A stretch of 64,000 nt of DNA from Enterococcus sp. BWR-S5 (GCF_016745255.1 NZ_JADOEQ010000013.1:1-64000); one strand, 5' to 3'. Counted from the stretch's first letter, positions 16,846 through 25,752 are shown. The notes: generated from the letters alone by a model not told the origin. Translations and numbers: made by a program.

Positions 16846-17517
16846 CTATTGCTCAAATGGTTCAAGTAAATATTGCTTAGACTGGTGTTTATTCAACCAC
16901 TCATCCTCAACAGTCTTAAGCTTTGTAACCCAGTCCATCTTTTGCGGCTCAATGAACGTTGCCTGTTCCCAATCCCAACAGCTGCCCGCATGCTCATAGC
17001 CATGATTGATTAAGACTGTCAGTTGATTGATTTCCTCAATAATTACAGAAGATGAATCCGAAACCATCCTAATCTGTTCTAACTCATGCTTCAACTCTCG
17101 TTTCATTGATCCGTACAGACCAAGAAGAGTTGTGCACTTACTAATTTGAAATGCCTTATTTAACGGATCGATTGGTGAATCGGCCAGTTCCTTCAGCTTC
17201 CCTTGTATCTCCAGAATCAACTGGTCCCATTGGATAATTTGCTTTTCTAAATCATCCGCACTGATTTCTTTTCTGTCGGCTGCCAACAAGTATTCTTCTG
17301 AAAATTTTACATTTGCCTCTCCAACCATTTCAGCCAATAATGCCGAACCTCTAACGAGCGGCATCAGTACCCTATCATAATATGCTTTTATCGAATGATT
17401 GTTTTCTGAATGCTTGTTCATATCAAGAAGTAATAATGAGAGGTTTCGTTGCAGCTGTTCACAAGTGTCTTGATGATTTTTCCGCAGCAGGTCAACTCTG
17501 TTTCCATCATCTTTCAT
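16846..17517 (-). CDS. Solitary LXG-like protein (type VII secretion related), no toxin domain
   Basis: The 223-residue, largely helical protein resembles the LXG N-terminal domain of type VII-secreted polymorphic toxins: a first helix with heptad pattern, SIKAYYDRVLMPLVRGSALL, then KFSEEYLLAADRKEISADDLE, and a C-terminal GSCWDWEQATFIEPQKMDWV like the end of LXG domains. No signal peptide or membrane segment is present and the polypeptide stops where a toxin domain would start. No WXG100, EssC or immunity gene is nearby. It could be an orphan remnant or a structural partner. The family call is by eye. Confidence 0.5.
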   Translation of the reverse strand: MKDDGNRVDLLRKNHQDTCEQLQRNLSLLLLDMNKHSENNHSIKAYYDRVLMPLVRGSALLAEMVGEANVKFSEEYLLAADRKEISADDLEKQIIQWDQLILEIQGKLKELADSPIDPLNKAFQISKCTTLLGLYGSMKRELKHELEQIRMVSDSSSVIIEEINQLTVLINHGYEHAGSCWDWEQATFIEPQKMDWVTKLKTVEDEWLNKHQSKQYLLEPFEQ

Positions 17518-18028
17518 TTTTTAATTCCCTTTCCTGTATTTTTTGATGCTATGAATAATTTTGTTAAATCCTATGTACTCCTTAACCTACCAACTTCGCG
17601 CCACTTTGTTATCTCACTCTCTCCATTTCAATAACCAGGAAATATCCACCTTAATCAATTAATCCTAACATAAAGATAAATATACTTACTATCATTTTTT
17701 TGCCCGCTATTGAAGAATAATGAGAAATCAACCAAGATTATCAACTATTAAAAAGTATAGTGAAAATATATTTGCACGTCTAAAAATATGCATTATATGA
17801 TACTTACAGAATTACAGTCCGCTCTTTTTGATACATATATCTAAAAATTAATAAAAAACCTTCGAGATTTAACTGAAATAAATAATTATTTTAAGCGTTA
17901 AAAAATGCCAGCAAGCCAACTGAAATAGCTTTCCTCTGCCCTATTAACATGTTATTTTCTTCTAGAAACCGTTAATTTTTCTCACTTTTTGTCTTGCCTT
18001 TTATTTTTGTTCGTATATACTTAGAATA
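17518..18028. other. AT-rich gene-free stretch before the candidate ncRNA
   Basis: No credible coding frame or hairpin. It ends with the promoter-like TTGCCT/TATACT described separately. Confidence 0.4.
17994..18021 (+). promoter_or_regulatory. Promoter of candidate ncRNA
   Basis: TTGCCT (17994-17999), 16-bp spacer, TATACT (18016-18021). The predicted start near 18028 coincides with the first base of the closing helix of the RNA. Confidence 0.55.
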
Positions 18029-18315
18029 GTAGTGGGATAGAAAAAAATAATTTCAAATATATTTGGTTCTTCTGCTTCGGCGCCAACCGTAGTAGAAAGA
18101 AATGTTGAGACAACCACAATTGCCCAACTTTATTGCCAATAGTATCAATTTCCAATGCTTTCCTTTGCATACTCCTACACAGATATTCAATTTCTTCCGC
18201 TAGGGATTTTTTCTGTGTGCCAATCCGGCAAAGGACTAATTGGAGGCTTTTTGATATAAAACTATTGCGACGATATCGGGTAACTGCCTGATATCGTTTT
18301 TTTCTATCCTACTGC
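18029..18315 (+). ncRNA. Candidate structured non-coding RNA (about 275-290 nt)
   Basis: The 5' end GTAGTGGGATAGAAAAAAA (18029-18047) pairs with 18297-18315 over 19 positions, 17 Watson-Crick and 2 G-U, forming a long closing helix. A promoter lies immediately upstream. Near the 3' end a stem with ACGATATC arms (18269-18297) followed by seven Ts looks like an intrinsic terminator. No ORF with a ribosome site is present on the plus strand. I do not recognise 6S, SRP, tmRNA or RNase P signature sequences. A mobile palindromic element is the main alternative, since a minus-strand frame without a start also stays open here. Confidence 0.45.
18269..18303 (+). terminator. Intrinsic terminator within the ncRNA 3' end
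   Basis: ACGATATC and GATATCGT arms with a short GG/CC extension, loop TAACTG, then TTTTTTT. Confidence 0.6.
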
Positions 18316-18370
18316 TTCATTGTAAATGAAAAAGGCACCCCACAGATTAGCGCCAACCAACCTGTGAGGC

Positions 18371-18400
18371 CCTGTAAAAAAGCCACAACTTTTTTACAGG
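18371..18400. terminator. 12-bp perfect hairpin downstream of the MazG-like gene
   Basis: CCTGTAAAAAAG and CTTTTTTACAGG arms with a 6-nt loop. In the minus direction it lies after the MazG-like gene and is followed by a second imperfect hairpin (GGCCTCACAG...CTGTGGGGTGCC) and TTTTT, so together they probably end that transcript. Confidence 0.5.
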
Positions 18401-18544
18401 TTTGCCCAAATACCAGTACTATAGCACCAGTATGTCCATTGTACCTAATTTTATACGTAATTTCCAGTCTATCAATAAATGTTTAATTCAGATTGAACAT
18501 AAGACTTCACAAATAGACAGCCAACCATTTTCCACTTTTGCTGA

Positions 18545-18874
18545 TTACAGCTCTGTATATTTATCTCTACTGCCCTTGCTCTTATCCACCGGATATTTTA
18601 TAGCATTCAACTTCATTTTACTGTCAATAATTTCATGCACATCCAGATTTAAATCCGAAGCCAACATTAAGCTGTAAATCAAAACATCGGCTAACTCTTG
18701 ACGAATATTTTCTTTGTTTTTCTCAATGGCTTCTTCATCACTTAACCATTGAAAATTTTCAAGCAGCTCTGACGCTTCAAGGCAAACAGAAATAGCTAAA
18801 TCTTTTGGCTGATGGTACTGTCTCCAGTCTCTTTCATCTCTAAAATGATTGATTTTCTCGATTAGTTCTTCCAC
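18545..18874 (-). CDS. MazG-like nucleotide pyrophosphohydrolase
   Basis: About 109 residues with the alpha-helical MazG/dUTPase-like pattern: LEASELLENFQW (first ExxE helix), QELADVLIYSLML (second metal-binding helix, ExxxD) and the C-terminal KYPVDKSKG. Such enzymes hydrolyse nucleoside triphosphates to monophosphates and act as house-cleaning or dCTPase-type enzymes. Start choice: GGAG is only 2 nt from the ATG at 18880 but 8 nt from the in-frame GTG at 18874, which is therefore preferred. Monocistronic. Confidence 0.8.
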   Translation of the reverse strand: MEELIEKINHFRDERDWRQYHQPKDLAISVCLEASELLENFQWLSDEEAIEKNKENIRQELADVLIYSLMLASDLNLDVHEIIDSKMKLNAIKYPVDKSKGSRDKYTEL

Positions 18875-19038
18875 GTTCATTTCTCCTATCTTACTGAACT
18901 TTTTTATCCATCGTTCTTCGCTTTTTTATTTTACCCTCCCCCATTCAAAAATCCGAGTAGAATAAATTTTTTCTCTATACGGATTATAAAAAAGTGGGCT
19001 TTCCTACAACTGACGGAACAGCTAGAATGCTTTAATTG

Positions 19039-19343
19039 CTATGGAGTCATTCTTTTAAATTCAGGCACAAGCTGCGCCTGCTTTTCTGAACCACGCGGAT
19101 CATCAAAATAGATTACCTTGTTCTCAGAAACAACAGCCGGTATGTATAAGCGACTGATATGGACGCCCCGCTTACAGGTATTACACCAGAACAGACCATA
19201 GCCGACTCTGGTCTCTCTATCCCCGCCATACAGATAATCCACTGTAGAACACCCACAGGATGGGCAGTTTAATGCAGACAAATTATCTATATAATCTGGA
19301 ATAGAAGCAGCAGTTTGAACCCAGCACTGAAAATTTTTTTCAT
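19039..19343 (-). pseudogene. Small zinc-ribbon protein, frameshifted at an A7 tract
   Basis: An 80-codon frame (19039-19281) encodes a zinc ribbon, CPSCGC followed by CNTCKRG, but begins at TTG without a ribosome site. Upstream an ATG at 19341-19343 has a perfect GGAGG at 7 nt spacing, in another frame. Adding one base to the A7 tract at 19334-19340 joins them into one protein of about 101 residues starting MKKNFQCWVQTAASIPD. Either the gene is broken, the tract is misread in the assembly, or slippage on the A tract makes the full product. Function unknown; the ribbon may bind zinc. Confidence 0.55.
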
Positions 19344-19415
19344 TAAGTTTCCTCCAAGCTATACATCGCTTTCTTTAAGCTATCATACATCTATTTTTCC
19401 TACAAACGGTCATTA

Positions 19416-20914
19416 CTAACGATCATCAAATAGGAACAGTTGCAGCTTATCGGATGCTTGTTTCAAATGCTCTTGTTCCTCCTCCGTAAAAGCAACAAAG
19501 AATTTACGGTTCCAAGCGTACTCCCAGCCATAGATACGCTGCTTAACTTCCTCTTCTACCGTTAGATTTGCACTAAAAGGGTAGAGCTCAAAAAGATCAA
19601 AGAGATATTCCTTTCTCATGCCATTGGTAAGAACATTTAGAATACTGATTTGCTGCTTCGTTTCTTTGCTGGTCTTGAATTGAGTGAACAGCTCTTGCTT
19701 CAGCTCAGAATAAAAATAGGGATAGAGCTCGCCCAAGTGTTCTTCTGATTTTCTGCGAACATCTTTGGAAATGTCAGCGAGTCCTAAAAGATAGTTATCC
19801 AACTGTTCCTTCATCGGCAAGCAGCTCAGCCAGCTAAAAACGGCTAACCGGACGTTCTTCCTGGAATCATTCATCCGAAGAAGCATCATTTCCTTATCTC
19901 TGTCGTCCTTGAGCATTGCCAGCCCTTGAATCGCATTGACCTCACAAGAGGAGAGATGCTCAAGATAGTATACACGCATGTCGAAGCTTGGAAAATACTT
20001 CATTACATAATCTCTCGTCAAATAGCGAATACTGACCGCTGAATCTAATAGCAAAGGAATCATCGCCGTTTCCCCTTCTAAGTGATTGTAACACCAGATA
20101 CTTGCAAGCTTCCTTATAATCGTTTGCGGATGAGAAAGCAGTGTCTTTACCTGTAGCTCTTTATCCTCCGCGGTTCTCACAAACTCTCTGAAGGTTCTGG
20201 CTAAGGTAATCCTATCCGCTTTCTTAAATCCGTTCAGAATACTCTCACCTATAATGGAGCTTTCAGTCGAATAGCTTAGCTCAAAGGCATAACGGTAAAT
20301 GAACAAATCCGCTGACTGCTGTGCTTCAAGTAACCTTTCAGGCTGGTCAAGTAACAGCTGAATCATATATTTCTGTATTGCTCGACTTTCAACATGTCCC
20401 AAGCCTCCCAGACGTTGAATAAAGGGCAAACTAAAAACAAATTCCTCCCTCTCAAACGTTCGCTCACTCATCAGCAGCTGAACAGCAAGTGTCCGAAGCT
20501 CAGCGACATTATCATTTACAGTCAAAAGCAGGAACGTCAGCTTGTGCTTGATTGTTGTGTTTTTCAACTTTCCCCATGCAATTTCCCGTATATAGCCATT
20601 AGGGTGTGCAGTTAGCCATAGCCAGAAGATGGGAGGTTTTTGCCAATCTCTGCTGGTCAATTCTTTTTGATTCCATTCCTCCCATAACCATTGACTGTTC
20701 TTCCTGTAAGAAAAGGCACGCAGTCTCTGACCGTATCCAGCAGCCTTTTAGGTGTCATGCTCTCCAAACAAATTTCCAACGCTCGAAATACCTGAGGTTG
20801 TGCCTTGGGATAAACCTTTAGTTTATGAAAATAATATTTAATCATTTCTGCTTGTGATTTGGGGCTCATCTGCTGCGTAAAATGTTCAGGTACCGACAAC
20901 TTTTTCTCCTTCAT
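19416..20914 (-). pseudogene. HEAT-like helical repeat protein gene interrupted by a frameshift
   Basis: Two frames read as one protein. The first (20914 to 20657) encodes 85 residues, MKEKKLSVPEHFTQQMSPK onward. The second (to 19416) encodes 414 residues of helical HEAT-like repeats from a TTG without ribosome site, but it is open upstream to about 20750 and there reads SYRKNSQWLWEEWNQKE, natural protein sequence. One extra base in the T4 run at 20711-20714 (minus-strand T) or the A4 run near 20752 fuses them into about 500 residues. GGAG precedes the first ATG. Function unknown; HEAT proteins mediate protein contacts. Translationally coupled two-gene reading is less likely. Confidence 0.6.
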
Positions 20915-20926
20915 TTCTTTTCTCCT

Positions 20927-21403
20927 TTAGTACAATTGAAATAGCGCAACCTCATAATCCTCTTCATCTATTACTGCTATTTGCTTTGCGTAATTTAAAT
21001 AATATGTAATCAGCTTTTCATTTCCTGCCCAGCAGTCAAAATAAACGGCTTTTTTGACTAACTCTCCTTGTACACGAGCAAAATCAAACAATTGCCCGCT
21101 AATCTTTTTCCCTTGCATCCTCGGATGAATAACAATTTTTTCCAGAAATAAGGCAGGCTTTCCAAAAGAATAGGTATTGAAATGCGCCTTTTCTGATATC
21201 ACCATCGCGCCAATGAGTTGTCGATTATTTTCCAAAACGACAAGCTGAGGCAGCAGATCAGCCATTGTTTCTTCATCCCAGGGGTAGCTCCATTGGTTGA
21301 TTCCCTGATTAATTAGTTTCAACGTTGCTTCATTGTAAAGCTGAAGCAAGTCTTCTATATCCGCTATCTCTGCTTTTCTAATTAACCCATTCATCAGAAT
21401 CAT
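20927..21403 (-). CDS. GNAT family N-acetyltransferase
   Basis: The 158-residue protein has the GNAT layout: IRKAEIADIEDLLQLYNEA at the N-terminus, FLEKIVIHPRMQGKKISGQL around 85-105 including the acetyl-CoA pattern RMQGKKI, and YFDCWAGNEKLITYY near the end. Substrate unknown. Its start overlaps the end of the upstream gene by about 25 bp; the internal ATG at 21394 is an equally possible start. Likely co-transcribed with the upstream small gene and possibly the downstream HEAT gene. Confidence 0.8.
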   Translation of the reverse strand: MILMNGLIRKAEIADIEDLLQLYNEATLKLINQGINQWSYPWDEETMADLLPQLVVLENNRQLIGAMVISEKAHFNTYSFGKPALFLEKIVIHPRMQGKKISGQLFDFARVQGELVKKAVYFDCWAGNEKLITYYLNYAKQIAVIDEEDYEVALFQLY

Positions 21404-21707
21404 CCCAATCTTTATTTTGTTTAAACACTAGATACGTATCCATATCAACTAGCAAATCAGCCTCCGGATTCACGTAATTTTCAGGAACAAGCTGATAACC
21501 ATACATTAACATAAATCGCTCAACCACTTCTCTACTTGTTAATAAGGGGAATTTTTCTACCATTTGATGAATCATTCGTGCGACTTCTTCTTTAGAACGT
21601 GTCTTGCCATAAACCAACAAACCTACGTCATAAGAACAGCAATTATTTCTCACACTGTTTCCTTCGTCAGCTTCAATTAATTGATATCCTTCAAACTCAA
21701 TAATCAT
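21378..21707 (-). CDS. Hypothetical protein, 109 residues
   Basis: I do not recognise this protein. It is soluble, acidic, without signal peptide, and contains a CC pair near residue 23 and a helical KEEVARMIHQMVEKFP segment. It overlaps the following GNAT gene, which suggests coupled expression. GGGAAG lies just before the ATG. Upstream is the DUF6630-like gene in the same direction, about 50 bp away. Confidence 0.6.
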   Translation of the reverse strand: MIIEFEGYQLIEADEGNSVRNNCCSYDVGLLVYGKTRSKEEVARMIHQMVEKFPLLTSREVVERFMLMYGYQLVPENYVNPEADLLVDMDTYLVFKQNKDWDDSDEWVN

Positions 21708-21757
21708 TTGCTTCCCACGCTTTCTCTCATACTGCCCAATTTAGCATTAAAAAACGG

Positions 21758-22354
21758 CTAATACCAATTGATTTTTCCTCCTATACGTTCAGTAAGCTCT
21801 CTTACCGCAGCCGCTTTCTCCACTGGTATGACCGTCAACTGGTACGAATCAGAATCGATATCTATATCAAGTAAAGCAAGTTCCGTAGGCAGTGCCTGTT
21901 TCAATTGCTCAAAAAATTCCGGTGCCATTTCCTCTTTATCTGTGATTTTGCTATAGTCCAGCTGCATATCATACTTTTTCACTGTCTTTTCAGCATAATA
22001 GATAAAGTCCTCTGCTTCTGATTTCCAGTCAGTGATGCCTAAATATCCTTCATCATATAAGACATAACAGAATAACTCCCAAATCGGATAGGCTGCAAGC
22101 TCTTCAACAGTCATCTCGTTGGAGAACCAATTAGCAAACATTTCTTGGTATTGCTTCAAAAATAGTTCTGGCTCATCAAAAGCATACAGCATTCCCTGCG
22201 CGGCGCGTTCGTTCTCCTGACTAAGTAATCGAACGAGCGCCAAATAAGCGGCTCTGTCCTCTTCCTGATTTTTCTCGGCTATTTCTTCTTCCACGGTTGG
22301 AGCCGGTTGAGGCATCGATTCGCCTTTTCCAAATAATCTTTTTAAAAACCCCAT
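21758..22354 (-). CDS. DUF6630-like protein
   Basis: About 198 residues. The segment ALVRLLSQENERAAQG followed by FDEPELFLKQYQEMF resembles DUF6630 proteins, whose function is unknown. The N-terminus MGFLKRLFGKGES is short and amphipathic and may associate with the membrane; the rest is soluble and acidic. Start at 22354 chosen for AAAGGAG at 8 nt; a longer frame from 22375 has the ribosome site inside it. Heads the 21.4-22.4 kb minus-strand group. Confidence 0.65.
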   Translation of the reverse strand: MGFLKRLFGKGESMPQPAPTVEEEIAEKNQEEDRAAYLALVRLLSQENERAAQGMLYAFDEPELFLKQYQEMFANWFSNEMTVEELAAYPIWELFCYVLYDEGYLGITDWKSEAEDFIYYAEKTVKKYDMQLDYSKITDKEEMAPEFFEQLKQALPTELALLDIDIDSDSYQLTVIPVEKAAAVRELTERIGGKINWY

Positions 22355-22518
22355 AGCGATTTCTCCTTTCAACACCTGTTATTTATGTACAATAGTTATC
22401 TTCTATTCTACCTTAACAGCAAGCACTCTTGAAGAACCAAATCATCCCAAGCCTATGAAAAAAATAGTTATTCACTGGTACAGAATCAACGCTCGCTAAT
22501 CCCCTAGCCCCGTCGACC

Positions 22519-23448
22519 TCAGGGATACAGACTCGCTATTTCCTGCATTCTTGCTTTTAAATGGTCAATCAATACCTGTGGTTCGATTACCTTCGCCTCT
22601 TTTCCTAAAAGAAGCAAATAAGTTGCTGTATACGGAATATCTCTTTGTGCAACCAATAACTCCAATGTTCCCCCACCCTTTTTGATTTGAAGTCCTTTGT
22701 ATAAATACCTATTTTCCAGGCATTGCTTAACGCCTCTCTCAGTAAGCTCTACAACCATTTTCAATGGATTTTTAGGTATAAATTCTTTTTCTAGCTCGGC
22801 TAATGTCAATACTGTTTCAGAAGGCACCTCTAAAATACGCACCTGCTTTATGCGATCCACTCGATAATGTCTGGTCTCTTCATTTTCAGAATCAAAAGCA
22901 AAAAGATACCAAAAGCCGTTATTCGCATAAATTCCAATTGGTTCCAGACGCTTTGTTGACTGCCGCTTCGGTGACTGATAAACGATTTCTATATTAACCT
23001 TATCCATCGCAGCCCGCATCAACTCGCTCAAAAAAGGATTTTCAACCACCTGCTTAGGTGCTGATAATTGAAAGTGATCCTCCAAATGCAGCAGCTTATC
23101 CTTAAGTTTTCCTGGAACTACAGCCAAAAGCTTTTCTCCCGCTGTTACTGTATCCATTTGAAAAGGAAACGTATCAAAATTTTGCAAAGATTGAATCGCA
23201 AAATACAGCGCCGTAATTTCATCCTCCGTAAACAGTACCGGGGGCAAGACTTGATTCGCCAAAACAGTAAATCCGCCATTCCGACCTTTCTTGCTCTCTA
23301 CATACAACCCCAAATCTGCCAAGTCTGTAATATAACGGTATACGCTTCTAACCGATAGACGGAAACGATCCGCCAGCTCTTGTGCAGTAAACTCTTTTTT
23401 GTTCTGAATATACCACATCATTTCATAGAGTACTTGTTCTTTTTTCAC
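22519..23448 (-). CDS. HTH-WYL domain transcriptional regulator (YafY/DeoR type)
   Basis: The 309-residue protein has an N-terminal helix-turn-helix (about 18-55: TAQELADRFRLSVRSVYRYI) and a WYL effector-binding domain (about 135-215: PIGIYANNGFWYLFAFD, HYRVDRIKQVRI). WYL domains sense nucleic acid or small ligands. GTG start with GGAGG 8 nt upstream. It is divergent from the UvrA-like gene, with a perfect palindrome in the shared region, so it probably controls that gene and itself (inference). Confidence 0.85.
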   Translation of the reverse strand: MKKEQVLYEMMWYIQNKKEFTAQELADRFRLSVRSVYRYITDLADLGLYVESKKGRNGGFTVLANQVLPPVLFTEDEITALYFAIQSLQNFDTFPFQMDTVTAGEKLLAVVPGKLKDKLLHLEDHFQLSAPKQVVENPFLSELMRAAMDKVNIEIVYQSPKRQSTKRLEPIGIYANNGFWYLFAFDSENEETRHYRVDRIKQVRILEVPSETVLTLAELEKEFIPKNPLKMVVELTERGVKQCLENRYLYKGLQIKKGGGTLELLVAQRDIPYTATYLLLLGKEAKVIEPQVLIDHLKARMQEIASLYP

Positions 23449-23472
23449 AACTTTTCCTCCGCTTCCACTTTA

Positions 23473-23491
23473 TATGACAAATACTGTCATA
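23473..23491. promoter_or_regulatory. Palindromic operator TATGACA-N5-TGTCATA
   Basis: Perfect 7-bp arms separated by 5 bp in the 81-bp space between the divergent WYL regulator and UvrA-like genes, just upstream of a TATACT (23501-23506) that is the likely -10 of the UvrA-like gene. Probable binding site of the WYL regulator. Confidence 0.55.
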
Positions 23492-23529
23492 ATTAACTTA
23501 TATACTACTAGAGTAAAGGAGGAATGACC

Positions 23530-25752
23530 ATGCGTCAAATCAAAATCAAAGGAGCAAGAACTGGAAATCTAAAGAATATTGATGTCGAGATTACTAAACA
23601 TCAGATTAACGTATTTGTAGGCGTCTCAGGCTCTGGAAAATCTTCACTTGTCTTCAACACTATCGCTGCTGAAGCACAGCGGCAAATGAACGAAACCTAT
23701 CCCAGCTATGTGAGGAATCGGATGCCACACCTAATGATTCCCGAGGTCGATAGAATAGAAAATCTTTCTCCCGCAGTCATTGTCAACCAGAAGCCGTTGG
23801 GGGATAATCGACGTTCGACAGTCGGTACCGCAACAGATATTAACCCGACCTTACGTCTTCTGTTTTCCCGTTTTGGCACACCATTTGTTGGGTATTCCGA
23901 TGTGTTTTCATTTAATAATCCTGCCGGAATGTGTCCAACATGCGAGGGATTGGGCAATATCTCAACCTTTCGTATCAATGAACTTTTGGATATGGACCAG
24001 TCATTAAATGAGGGGGCTATTCGTTTCGAAAGCTTTGAGCCTGGAACATATCGCTGGAAACGGTATGTCGATTCGGGATTATTCAATAATGATAAGAAAA
24101 TCAAGAACTATACAAAAGAAGAGCTGGAGCTGCTGCTCTATTCACCGGAAATGAAGCCGCCGCATCCGCTTGAGGGCTGGTACAATTCTTCTGTCTACGA
24201 AGGAGTCATTCCACGTATTAAGAAAACCTTTATCCAAAGCTCCTCTAAGCTGGCAAAAAAATATCAGCCGGAGATACAACGCGTCACACAACAGGAGACA
24301 TGCCCTGATTGCAACGGGTTCCGACTAAATGAAAAAACACTTTCCTGTAAAATCAATGGAAAGCATCTTGGGGATTGTTTGGCTATGCAGTTAGATGAGC
24401 TCAAGCTCTTTCTGGAACAACTGAAACCGAAAGAAACTCAGCAGGTTACAGAAAAAATTATTCAGCAGCTGGATTATTTTTGTCAGGTTGGTCTGGATTA
24501 TTTAAGCTTATCTCGTGAAACCGGTACACTTTCCGGAGGAGAGTCACAACGAATTAAGCTAATCCGCTCGATTGGCAGCAGTCTTTCAGACATGCTCTAC
24601 ATTCTCGACGAACCAAGCACAGGACTGCACCCACAAGACATGGAAGCAATAGGTGGATTGATTCAAGCTATTAAGAAAAATGGAAATACACTTCTTCTGA
24701 TTGACCATGATCCAGCAGTCATTCAGTTAGCAGATACAGTTTATGAACTGGGCCCCGGAGCAGGTCGCTATGGCGGTCAGCTTCTTGGCAGCACCGACTA
24801 CTTAGAATGGGAAGCCAAGCAACAGCTGATTCCTCCATTGAATCGAAAGAAAAGAGGCCCAACGACTCAACATTTCATCGCAGAAAATATTTCTAAAAAT
24901 AATGTCCAAAATATTTCGGTTAAACTCCCTCTTCACCGTCTCCTAGCAATAACAGGCGTTGCCGGTTCCGGGAAAAGCTCATTTGCAGAAGGATTACGTC
25001 AGAAATACGACAATCAAGTATTTTACGTCAATCAAAAACGAATTCGAACAAGCAGCCGCTCGACGATTGCATCCTATGTCGGTGTTCTGGATGATATCCG
25101 CAAGCTATTTGGACACGCCAACCAGGTAGCTGCCGGCTATTTCAGCTTCAACGGAAAAGGAGCTTGTCCAGTTTGCCGCGGAAAAGGATATATTGAAACT
25201 GAGCTTGCATTCCTTGAAGCAGTTCGAGCCGATTGCGAACAATGTGGCGGAAAAAAATTCAGACAAGAGTCATTGAGCTACTTTTATCACGAAAAGAACA
25301 TCGCAGAGGTTCTTGAGCTGTCCGTGACAGAAAGTCTCTCTTTCTTCTCAGCAGAAAAGCGAATCAGCGATAAGCTTCATTGGCTGGACAAAATCGGCTT
25401 AGGCTACTTAACTCTCGGCCAGACTTTGGATACCTTGTCCGGTGGTGAACTGCAGCGCCTAAAGCTGGCCTGTAATCTCGATTGTCGAGAAAAAATTATT
25501 ATTTTAGACGAACCAACCAGTGGATTGAGTCTCAAAGATACTCAATCCTTGATAAATGTCTTTGAAGAGTTATTGAACAATAACAACACGCTGTATGTCA
25601 TTGAACACAACACAGCGTTAATCAAAGAAGCGGACTGGATGATTGAATTTGGTCCGGGATCAGGAAAAAACGGTGGAACAGTCCTCTTTGAAGGACCTCC
25701 TGAAGCAGCAGTTAACCATCCTGATTCTGTGACCGGCAGATTTCTAACTTGA
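23530..25752 (+). CDS. Short UvrA-like ABC ATPase (UvrA2/drug-resistance type)
   Basis: About 740 residues, shorter than the roughly 940 of UvrA. It has two ABC domains with Walker A (GVSGSGKSS and GVAGSGKSS), signatures LSGGESQRIKL and LSGGELQRLKL, Walker B (ILDEPSTGLHP and ILDEPTSGLS), and zinc-finger pairs CPTCEG/CPDCNG and CPVCRG/CEQCGG. The shortened length suggests loss of the UvrB-binding insertion, as in proteins linked to antibiotic or DNA-damage tolerance. Start at 23530 preferred (AGGAGG at 7 nt); the ATG 6 bp earlier is too close to the ribosome site. Divergent from a WYL regulator. Confidence 0.85.
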   Translation: MRQIKIKGARTGNLKNIDVEITKHQINVFVGVSGSGKSSLVFNTIAAEAQRQMNETYPSYVRNRMPHLMIPEVDRIENLSPAVIVNQKPLGDNRRSTVGTATDINPTLRLLFSRFGTPFVGYSDVFSFNNPAGMCPTCEGLGNISTFRINELLDMDQSLNEGAIRFESFEPGTYRWKRYVDSGLFNNDKKIKNYTKEELELLLYSPEMKPPHPLEGWYNSSVYEGVIPRIKKTFIQSSSKLAKKYQPEIQRVTQQETCPDCNGFRLNEKTLSCKINGKHLGDCLAMQLDELKLFLEQLKPKETQQVTEKIIQQLDYFCQVGLDYLSLSRETGTLSGGESQRIKLIRSIGSSLSDMLYILDEPSTGLHPQDMEAIGGLIQAIKKNGNTLLLIDHDPAVIQLADTVYELGPGAGRYGGQLLGSTDYLEWEAKQQLIPPLNRKKRGPTTQHFIAENISKNNVQNISVKLPLHRLLAITGVAGSGKSSFAEGLRQKYDNQVFYVNQKRIRTSSRSTIASYVGVLDDIRKLFGHANQVAAGYFSFNGKGACPVCRGKGYIETELAFLEAVRADCEQCGGKKFRQESLSYFYHEKNIAEVLELSVTESLSFFSAEKRISDKLHWLDKIGLGYLTLGQTLDTLSGGELQRLKLACNLDCREKIIILDEPTSGLSLKDTQSLINVFEELLNNNNTLYVIEHNTALIKEADWMIEFGPGSGKNGGTVLFEGPPEAAVNHPDSVTGRFLT

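Noticed and set aside
18056-18300. Start-less minus-strand open frame through the ncRNA region (contains CRSMQRKALEIDTIGNKVGQ)
   Set aside because: The only in-frame ATG gives 49 residues and has just a weak upstream site; the plus-strand promoter, helix and terminator explain the region better. Kept as the alternative mobile-element view.
18402-18677. 91-codon plus-strand frame over the MazG-like gene 3' end
   Set aside because: Antisense to a well-supported gene, no ribosome site, overlaps the terminator hairpins.
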